Assembly (NCBI GenBank): GCA_903885885.1
Contig: CAISKJ010001463.1
Location: 1-7,577, forward strand
Origin: an uncultured delta proteobacterium
GTDB taxonomy: Bacteria; Myxococcota_A; Polyangia; Polyangiales; Ga0077539
Direction: 5' to 3'
Length of the DNA: 7,577 nucleotides
Positions 1 to 5,254 of this stretch are shown one piece after another. Position 1 is the first letter of the stretch. Every line of letters starts with the position of its first letter. Position numbers and translations under genes: made by a program. A model generated the notes under the pieces. That model made no database searches and had not been told where the DNA came from. It saw only the letters and a program-made list of their open reading frames with translations.

Positions 1-1549
1 AACGGAGGCCCTCGACGGGGGTCAGTCGCGCCGCCCACACAGCCGGAACGAACGAGGCGACGAGCGCGACGAGCATCGCCACGATGGCGGTGAACGCAAA
101 CTCGGCCACGCTGGGCTGCACGGGGACATAGCGAATCAGGTACACCTGCGGGTCGAGCGGAAAGCGGTACCGCATGAGGAGCCAGCAGTTGAGCGCGCCG
201 CATGCGAGGCCGAGGCTCGTGCCGAGGGCGCCAATGGCAAGGCCCTGCGTGAGAAAGATGCGCAAGATGGCGCTCTCGGTCGCGCCCATGGCCTTCAAGA
301 TGGCGATCTCGCGGCGCTTGTCGAGCACCACCATCACGAGCGTGGCGATCACGTTGAAGGCCGCGATCACGATGATGATCGTGATCACGAACGAGAGCGC
401 GAGCTTCTGGAGCGCAAGCGCGGTGAAGAGGTTGTGGTTGAGCGCCTCCCAGTCGAGGGTGTGGTAGGGGCCGCCGCCGAGGCTGCGCTCAATGCGGCGA
501 CCGATGGCGCGCGCGCGGTCGATGTTGCGCACCTTCACCTCGACGCCCGTCACCGCGTCGCCCTGGTCGAAGAATCGCTGGGCCTGCCAGATGTCGACGT
601 ACACGAGGCGCGAGTCGTATTCGTCGAAGCCCGCGTCGAAGACCCCCACAACGCGAAAGTCTCTCGCGCGCGGCGTCGCCCCGTGGCGCACGAGGGCGGC
701 GTCAGCGCCCGTGAGGGGCGAGATGATGCGGACCTGGTCACCTACGTGCAGCGAGAGGTTTCTCGCGAGGGTCTTGCCTACAATCACGCCGGGCATCACC
801 GTGAGAGTGTTCGCATCGGTGCGCGAAGCGTCGCGGGCCACATCTCGCGCGAGGGCGTCGAGCGGGTCGACGCCTCCGGGGCCCTCGCCGGGAAGGTCGT
901 ACGAGGGCGTTGCGCCCGAAGGCAGAAGGTCTTCGCGTGTGGGGGCTTGCACTACGGGCTGCGCCACCGGCGCTTCGCGTGGCGCCGCGACGGGCTCGGC
1001 GAGCGTGGGGCGCTGCGGGGCACGAACACCGGCGAGCTCATTGCCCGCGCGCGCGATGTAGTCGTCGAGGCTGGTGTCGAGCGCGGAGGCAGGATCGTCG
1101 CGGTTGGTCGCTGGCGCGTGACTCCCAGGGGCTCGAAGCCCTCGAATGCTCCCCGATTGGAGGTACGTGGGGAGATCGAGCACCTCACCCAGGCGCTCGG
1201 GGTCGACGCCCTTCACGAGGACGCCTGCGATGCGTTCGCCTCGCGTGATCATCATAGGGTTGATGAGAAACGGGGCCGCTCCGGTGACGCCCGGCGTCGC
1301 GCGCACCGTCGCCATCACATCGCGGTACTCCGTGAAATCCCACCCGTATTTGAGCACCAGAACATGGGCGTTAACGCCAAGCACCTTGTCGCGGAAGGCA
1401 TCTTGAAAGCCCGAGGTGATGGCGAGCACCGCCGAGAGGGCCCAGACCCCGAGCGCGATGCCAACGATCGCAATCACTCCAATCACCGAGACGAACGTGT
1501 GCCTACGCGCACGAAGATGACGAACAGCAACGGTCAGAGCGAAGTCCAC
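1..1549 (-). CDS. LolC/LolE-family lipoprotein-releasing ABC transporter permease (3' end cut by window edge)
   Basis: Translating the minus strand from the GTG at 1549 gives 516 uninterrupted codons to the window edge. By family knowledge, LolC/LolE permeases work with the ATPase LolD to extract lipoproteins from the inner membrane and pass them to LolA. Visible layout: N-terminal cytoplasmic stretch with 'RHLRARR' (residues 10-16), TM1 about 18-46, large periplasmic domain about 47-382, then TM2 about 383-409, TM3 about 430-458 and TM4 about 481-505. The conserved cytoplasmic loop 'KRREIAILKAMGAT' (411-424) is diagnostic of the FtsX/LolC superfamily. The last visible residues 'AARLTPVEGLR' match the usual family C-terminus, so only a few residues are missing. 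About 400 residues is normal; the excess is a Pro/Ala/Asp-rich insertion at about 132-248. The GTG start is the only in-frame start that keeps the family N-terminus, but the purine-rich GGAGGAAGGG (1565-1574) lies 15 nt upstream, which is long. LolC, LolE or a LolF-like homodimer cannot be told apart here, so no symbol is given. lolD would be expected beyond the left edge (inference). Confidence 0.9.
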   Translation of the reverse strand, partial: MDFALTVAVRHLRARRHTFVSVIGVIAIVGIALGVWALSAVLAITSGFQDAFRDKVLGVNAHVLVLKYGWDFTEYRDVMATVRATPGVTGAAPFLINPMMITRGERIAGVLVKGVDPERLGEVLDLPTYLQSGSIRGLRAPGSHAPATNRDDPASALDTSLDDYIARAGNELAGVRAPQRPTLAEPVAAPREAPVAQPVVQAPTREDLLPSGATPSYDLPGEGPGGVDPLDALARDVARDASRTDANTLTVMPGVIVGKTLARNLSLHVGDQVRIISPLTGADAALVRHGATPRARDFRVVGVFDAGFDEYDSRLVYVDIWQAQRFFDQGDAVTGVEVKVRNIDRARAIGRRIERSLGGGPYHTLDWEALNHNLFTALALQKLALSFVITIIIVIAAFNVIATLVMVVLDKRREIAILKAMGATESAILRIFLTQGLAIGALGTSLGLACGALNCWLLMRYRFPLDPQVYLIRYVPVQPSVAEFAFTAIVAMLVALVASFVPAVWAARLTPVEGLR

Positions 1550-1748
1550 GGTCCGGTGGTGTAACCCTTCCTCCGCGAGATGCCAACCAGCGTCGAGGCG
1601 CCGCTCCGCCGCGCGAGTGAGCGGCGGGGGATTCTGTGTGAGGCGCGCTCGCCGGCGTTGCCCCGCGGTGTGGATTGCGCGATACAACAGCGGAGTGCGC
1701 ATACAAGGGCCAGTTCGTTCGTTTGCGGGCCTCCGGACCTTCGAGGCG
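1550..1748. other. Divergent intergenic region between the LolC/E permease and the solute-binding protein
   Basis: This spacer must hold the outward-facing signals for both flanking genes, and it contains no independent gene that I can support. On the minus strand, GGAGGAAGGG at 1565-1574 is the only plausible ribosome binding sequence for the permease. On the plus strand, TTGCCC (1658-1663), a 17-nt spacer and GATACA (1681-1686) form a weak sigma-70-like promoter candidate (4/6 and 3/6 to consensus) that would place a transcript start around 1693. This fits the binding protein starting at 1749 rather than at the upstream GTG codons at 1617, 1668 or 1695. The frame between 1617 and 1748 is open but very Arg-rich and does not resemble the rest of the protein. 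Confidence 0.5.
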
Positions 1749-3293
1749 GTGCACTGGGGGCTTCGACTCGCCCTCGTGGCGCTCACCGCCTTGGGGTGCG
1801 CGAACGAGCGCCCGACGCGCGACGTTCTCACGGTGCTCACACAGGCTGAACCGGTACACCTCGACCCGAGGTTCCCTGAAGACGCGCTTGGTGCCGCGCT
1901 AGGCAGGCTCGTCTACCGGGGGCTCATGGAGGGTGACCCTCGCACCTTCGTGGCGCGTCCGGCGATGGCGGAGCGCATCGAGCGCATCGACAGCACCCAC
2001 GTGCGCGCCGTGCTCCGAAGCGGGCTGACGTTTCAAGGTGGTTCGCGCGTGACCGCACGCGACGTCGCAGCGACCTACGAGTCGCTGCTGAACCCCGCGC
2101 GGGGAAGTCGGCTGCGATCGACTTATGCTCGCGTCATTCGAGGCGTTCGGGCAACCAATGAGCGGACCGTAGAATTTGAGCTCCACCGGCCCGACGGTAC
2201 CTTCGAGAGCCTTCTGCAGCAGCCCATCCTCCCCGCGAGTGACGCGCATGGCGCCGAGATCATGGCCAACCCTGGCTCGGAGGCGCGCTTCGTCGGAGCG
2301 GGCGCCGTTCGGGTCACGCGAATCGCCCGCGGCCGCTGGGAATTCACAAGAGTTGAAGCGCGAAGGCTCGCGCCATCCCGCATCGATTTCGTTTCGCTGC
2401 ACGACCCCAACACGCTCGCCCAGCGCATGCTTCATGGAGGGGGCGACGTGGCAGAGATCAAGCCAGAACTGTTCGAGCTATTCGAACATCGAAGTGATTT
2501 TTCGGTCGAGTCGGCCCCGTCTGCTGGCTTTACCTTTCTCGGCGTTCGCTGCACGTCGCCTGGGCTCTCCGATCGACGGGTTCGCGCGGCCATCGCCCAT
2601 GCGATCGATCGCGAGCGCCTTCGAGTTGGCAAGCTTGGGAGCCACGGCGTTGCGTCGACGGGGCCCATACCTCCGACCCACTGGGCGTATGAGGCCAACG
2701 TTGCACGTTACCCCTTCGACCCTGCGCGCGCGCGCGTGCTGCTCGATGAGGCAGGCCTTGTAGATCCGCCTGGACCCACACCGCGAGCTCGATGGGTGTT
2801 GCGCGTATCGTCTCAGCGCTTCGCGATGACCGTCGCGCAAGCCGCCGCGTCGATGCTGGCCGATGTGGGAATCGAGGTGGCGGTGAGACCATCGGAACTC
2901 GCGACGTTGCTCTCCGACCTTCGTCAGGGCAGTTTCGACCTGACGTTTCTCACAGTGCCCGATCTCAGTGATCCGTGGGGGTTGTCGTTCTGGTTTGGTT
3001 CCGCCTCGATCCCGACGCCGTCGAATCCTGGCGCGGGCGGAAACCGTTGGCGGTTTCGAAGCGGTGCGCTCGACGCAACGCTCGAAGCAGGTGCACGCTC
3101 GATTGGCGCCGATGCACGCGCCCCTCACTATCGACTCGCACAACAGATCCTCGCGGAGGAACTGCCGATCGTTCCTCTCTGGCACGCGGATGTCGTGTTT
3201 GTCGCCTCGAGGCGGTATGAAAACCTTACGCCGCGTGGGGACGGGCAACTAGACTTCTTGCTCGGCCTTACGCGGCGTCGGGGGATGTGGTGA
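1749..3293 (+). CDS. ABC transporter substrate-binding protein, family 5 (peptide/oligopeptide type), probable lipoprotein
   Basis: Extracytoplasmic solute-binding protein of the SBP_bac_5 (OppA/DppA/NikA-like) family; members capture peptides or similar solutes and hand them to an inner-membrane ABC importer. From the GTG at 1749 the product is 514 residues, a normal family length. It begins with a short signal sequence (Arg6, hydrophobic 7-15) ending in 'TALGC', so Cys17 is the likely lipidated residue; the lipobox (A-L-G-C) is non-standard at -3 and -2. Family landmarks follow: 'EPVHLDPRF' (34-42), 'LVYRGLME' (54-61), 'TFQGGSRVTARDVAATYESLLNP' region (94-116), 'RRVRAAIAHAIDRERL' (276-291), the 'GPIPPTHWAYE' stretch (305-315), 'YPFDPARARVLLDEAGL' (321-337) and the C-terminal 'LPIVPLWHADVVF' (472-484). 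The frame stays open upstream to a GTG at 1617 (558 residues), but 1749 is preferred because it gives a compact signal peptide; its ribosome site is weak. No permease or ATPase genes adjoin it, so it may serve a distant transporter or act as a sensor. The exact substrate cannot be told. Confidence 0.85.
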   Translation: MHWGLRLALVALTALGCANERPTRDVLTVLTQAEPVHLDPRFPEDALGAALGRLVYRGLMEGDPRTFVARPAMAERIERIDSTHVRAVLRSGLTFQGGSRVTARDVAATYESLLNPARGSRLRSTYARVIRGVRATNERTVEFELHRPDGTFESLLQQPILPASDAHGAEIMANPGSEARFVGAGAVRVTRIARGRWEFTRVEARRLAPSRIDFVSLHDPNTLAQRMLHGGGDVAEIKPELFELFEHRSDFSVESAPSAGFTFLGVRCTSPGLSDRRVRAAIAHAIDRERLRVGKLGSHGVASTGPIPPTHWAYEANVARYPFDPARARVLLDEAGLVDPPGPTPRARWVLRVSSQRFAMTVAQAAASMLADVGIEVAVRPSELATLLSDLRQGSFDLTFLTVPDLSDPWGLSFWFGSASIPTPSNPGAGGNRWRFRSGALDATLEAGARSIGADARAPHYRLAQQILAEELPIVPLWHADVVFVASRRYENLTPRGDGQLDFLLGLTRRRGMW

Positions 3294-3314
3294 TGGTGGC
3301 GTTGATTCGATTGA

Positions 3315-4697
3315 CTACTCGCGCACCTGGCGGCGAATTTTGGCGAGCGCCTGCTCTTGGAGTTGCCGGATACGCTCTCGCGACAGGTTGTACTTGTCGC
3401 CGATCTCCTTCAGCGTGAGCTCCTCCTCGTCATCGAGGCCAAATCGCCAGCGGATGATCCTCGCCTCCATCGGACTGAGGGTGTCGAGGAGGCGATGCAC
3501 CTCATCCGACCAGGCGGAGGTTGCGACCTGCTCGAACGGGGAGAGCACTTTGTCGTCTTGAAGGCAATCAATCAGTCGCTTCCCATCCTCCTCATTCACC
3601 GGGCGATCGAGAGAGACGGGGGTCTCGGCCCAGTCACGCTGCATCCGGTCGAGCTTCTCGAGCGAGATCCCCGTCTCGACTGCGAGCTCGGCGAGTGACG
3701 GGTCCCGCCCGCTGCGTGCCGAGAGCGTTTGTGCCGTACGCTGAACTCGGTTGTACGTGTCGAGCATGTGCACGGGGATGCGCACGGCCCGCCCCTTGTC
3801 GGCCAGCCCTCGTGAGATCGCGTGGCGAATCCACCAACTCGCATAGGTGCTGAAGCGATAGCCACGCAGGTGGTCGAAGCGCTCCACCGCCTTGATCAGT
3901 CCCATGTTTCCTTCTTGAATAATGTCGATCAGCGGCATCCTTCCGCGGTTGTATCGACGCGCGATCGAGACGACGAGCCGCAGATTGGACGCCACGAAGC
4001 GGTTCTTGATCTTGTAGACCGCGTCGCGAGCCTCGGCTACCGTGTTGAGATAGCGCTTGAATCCGTGTGAGAGTACCGTTCCAGGCTCGTTGGTGCTCGA
4101 ATCCTCCGTCGTGTCGTTGGCGTCGCCAGCCAGTCGGGCAAGCTCGTCATCGACCGCCTCGATGAAGAGCCGGTCGGAATCGAGAGCGCGCAACTTCTGA
4201 GACAGGTCACCCGCGAGGGCGTCCCACTGTTCCTGAAGTTTGCGATCGAGCTTCGAGCGGTTCTTTCGAAAGTCCTTCAGCGATTTTTCCAGAAGGTCGA
4301 AGTCAGGCAGCGCCACCGGCTCCGCGAGGCGGGCGAGGTGAATTTCGACGACCTTCCGCACGATCGGAAACGCAGGCGGGTAGGAGAATGCCTTCTGCCA
4401 CCGCTTGATCTCCGCAGAGAGAAACTCCTCCGCAGCCTTCAGCTCCTCGCTCGGGTCCATCACCGGATAGAGCGACATGTCGCGGAAGTAGCGGGAGAGA
4501 CTGCCCCCCGCGAGCTCGTCGTCCGCGAGAGTAGCGAGTTCCGTCGCCACCTCGGCGAGGTCAGCCTCCGTAGGCTCGACCTCGCGGATCTCAGCCTGCG
4601 GACCATTCCCTTGCGTCTCCGCCACCACCGTTGCGCTGTCGCGCTCAGTGTCTTCCGGCTTCGCGTTAAGGTCCCTTGCTTCGCTCCGCTTTGCCAT
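3315..4697 (-). CDS. Sigma-70 family RNA polymerase sigma factor, group 1/2-like (460 aa)
   Basis: Sigma subunit that directs RNA polymerase to promoters. In order: an acidic low-complexity N-terminus (1-63); region 1.2 beginning 'SLSRYFRDMSLYPVMDPSEE' (66-85); a highly charged, helical-looking non-conserved segment (about 95-222); region 2 with 'NLRLVVSIARRYNRGRMPLIDIIQEGN' (238-264) and 'RFSTYASWWIRHAISRGLADKGR' (281-303); region 3 (about 311-390); region 4 with 'LDTLSPMEARIIRWRFGL' (404-421) and the helix-turn-helix 'LTLKEIGDKYNLSRERIRQLQ' (427-447). R440/E441/R444/Q445 match the -35-reading residues of E. coli sigma-70 (R584/E585/R588/Q589). At the -10-reading positions (E. coli Q437/T440) it has H292 and S295. 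The RpoD-like 'WWIR' motif and full region 1.2 argue against RpoH or an ECF factor. The true housekeeping factor usually has a longer N-terminus with region 1.1, so I favour a group 2-like alternative sigma, without certainty. The ATG at 4697 follows GAGGGAAGG by 11 nt. The gene converges on the solute-binding protein with 21 bp between stops and no room for a classical terminator. Confidence 0.93.
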   Translation of the reverse strand: MAKRSEARDLNAKPEDTERDSATVVAETQGNGPQAEIREVEPTEADLAEVATELATLADDELAGGSLSRYFRDMSLYPVMDPSEELKAAEEFLSAEIKRWQKAFSYPPAFPIVRKVVEIHLARLAEPVALPDFDLLEKSLKDFRKNRSKLDRKLQEQWDALAGDLSQKLRALDSDRLFIEAVDDELARLAGDANDTTEDSSTNEPGTVLSHGFKRYLNTVAEARDAVYKIKNRFVASNLRLVVSIARRYNRGRMPLIDIIQEGNMGLIKAVERFDHLRGYRFSTYASWWIRHAISRGLADKGRAVRIPVHMLDTYNRVQRTAQTLSARSGRDPSLAELAVETGISLEKLDRMQRDWAETPVSLDRPVNEEDGKRLIDCLQDDKVLSPFEQVATSAWSDEVHRLLDTLSPMEARIIRWRFGLDDEEELTLKEIGDKYNLSRERIRQLQEQALAKIRRQVRE

Positions 4698-4707
4698 GGC
4701 TTCTTCT

Positions 4708-4728
4708 ACCTTCCCTCATACAAGAGGG
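4708..4728 (-). promoter_or_regulatory. Ribosome binding sequence of the sigma gene, partly inside a small inverted repeat
   Basis: Read on the minus strand, CCCTC (4724-4728), a 6-nt loop TTGTAT and GAGGG (4713-4717) form a perfect 5-bp stem. The distal arm GAGGG is the first half of GAGGGAAGG, the best Shine-Dalgarno-like sequence for the ATG at 4697, followed by 11 nt. If the stem forms in the mRNA it would cover part of the ribosome site. The repeat is seen directly; a regulatory role is inference, and a 5-bp stem can occur by chance. Confidence 0.4.
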
Positions 4729-4797
4729 TGTCCTGTGGCTACCACATGGGAACTACGGGATGCGTGGCATCACCGCAGCTCCGGGCGCTGTAGGCTG

Positions 4798-4884
4798 GCG
4801 CCCACTGCCGTTGGTCGCCGCGTACATCGCTTTGATTGGGGTGCTTCGTGTCGCGATCGGTGAGAAAGATTCGCGCCCACTGCC
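4798..4884. repeat. 12-nt exact direct repeat GCGCCCACTGCC, copies 75 bp apart
   Basis: GCGCCCACTGCC occurs at 4798-4809 and again at 4873-4884 (GGCAGTGGGCGC on the minus strand), about 100 and 175 bp upstream of the sigma gene start. In a non-coding stretch of about 550 bp an exact 12-mer pair is unlikely but not impossible in GC-rich DNA. Paired sites in front of a regulator gene may be operators for an activator or repressor; that is inference only. Confidence 0.45.
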
Positions 4885-4953
4885 CATCGACGACGCCAAC
4901 GTTGGGTTGGGATGATGGGGGTGACTCGTTTGGCTATGTAGAGGCAGACGCAC

Positions 4954-4974
4954 GGGGAAGAACGGCTATTCCCC
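4954..4974. repeat. Inverted repeat GGGGAA/TTCCCC in the kinase-sigma spacer
   Basis: GGGGAA (4954-4959) and TTCCCC (4969-4974) form a perfect 6-bp stem around a 9-nt loop. On the plus strand a CTTTTT run follows about 13 nt downstream (from 4987), which is too far for a standard intrinsic terminator, and no supported plus-strand gene ends just upstream. It could equally be an operator-like palindrome in the sigma leader. The function is unknown. Confidence 0.35.
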
Positions 4975-5179
4975 AACATGGTTACACTTTTTCGATGACG
5001 AACCGCGATCGGCGTGGTCAACTGCTGTGTTTGAGCGTTACGCGCCGCAGGAAGGGGGGCTGTTCCGTATGTGACCACGGGGGTGGACGACGAGTCAGGC
5101 GCTCTCGGGCGCCGACGAACGGGGGATGTAGGCGGATGACCGACTACACCGCTGCTGTCGTTGAAAACGCCCCAGTGTG

Positions 5180-5221
5180 ATCGAGAGGCGCTCGGCACGC
5201 ATCGCGATCGCCGAGCTCGAT
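5180..5221. repeat. Bulged 12-bp inverted repeat downstream of the kinase gene, possible transcript-end structure
   Basis: ATCGAG (5180-5185) pairs with CTCGAT (5216-5221), and CTCGGC (5191-5196) pairs with GCCGAG (5210-5215), giving a 12-bp stem interrupted only by a 5-nt one-sided bulge (AGGCG, 5186-5190). The 13-nt loop contains the self-complementary ATCGCGAT. It begins 33 bp beyond the kinase stop. No U-tract follows closely on the minus strand (a TTTT comes about 12 nt later), so it is not a canonical intrinsic terminator. It may stabilise or end the purD-kinase transcript. Confidence 0.45.
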
Positions 5222-5254
5222 GCCTTCACGATGGGGGCGACGCCCGCCCAGTGG

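Larger units (their letters stand above)
4698..5254. other. 557-bp intergenic region between kinase and sigma gene, no convincing gene
   Basis: No open frame here has family-like sequence, a good ribosome site and believable composition. The longest are about 142 codons on the minus strand (4770-5198) and 114 on the plus strand (4836-5180); they overlap each other, are rich in Arg, Ser, Cys and Pro, and resemble no family I know. The region holds a 12-nt direct repeat (4798-4809 and 4873-4884), a 6-bp inverted repeat (4954-4959 with 4969-4974), a bulged inverted repeat (5180-5221) and a GC-rich 5-bp hairpin just after the kinase stop (5235-5249). It must contain the promoter of the sigma gene, but I see no confident -35/-10 pair. 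No tRNA-like fold or recognisable riboswitch was seen. It could be a long regulated leader, a small-RNA locus or decayed sequence. Confidence 0.6.

Noticed and set aside
365..386. 9-bp inverted repeat GATCACGAT/ATCGTGATC
   Set aside because: It lies inside the permease TM2 coding sequence and is explained by repeated Ile and Val codons (VITIIIVI).
434..1564. Long plus-strand open frame (about 376 codons) opposite the LolC/E permease
   Set aside because: Its product is rich in Arg, Ala, Val and His with no family resemblance, while the opposite strand encodes a clear permease. It is an antisense shadow typical of high-GC DNA.
2728..2740. Run of alternating GC dinucleotides in the solute-binding gene
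   Set aside because: It encodes Ala-Arg repeats in a high-GC gene ('ARARV') and is simple codon bias rather than a functional repeat.
2478..3248. Minus-strand open frame (about 256 codons) opposite the solute-binding protein
   Set aside because: Arg-rich, no motifs, fully inside a recognisable gene on the other strand.
3293..3418. Plus-strand 41-codon frame whose ATG overlaps the stop of the solute-binding protein (TGATG)
   Set aside because: The stop-start overlap looks operon-like, but the frame runs antisense through the conserved region 4 of the sigma gene and its product resembles no permease.
4770..5198. Overlapping open frames on both strands in the kinase-sigma gap (142 codons minus, 114 codons plus)
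   Set aside because: Composition is biased and unlike a folded protein, no family is recognised, and neither has a good ribosome site; kept as intergenic.
5235..5249. GC hairpin GGGCG/CGCCC right after the kinase stop as an intrinsic terminator
   Set aside because: The stem is only 5 bp and no U-tract follows on the minus strand; not called as a terminator.
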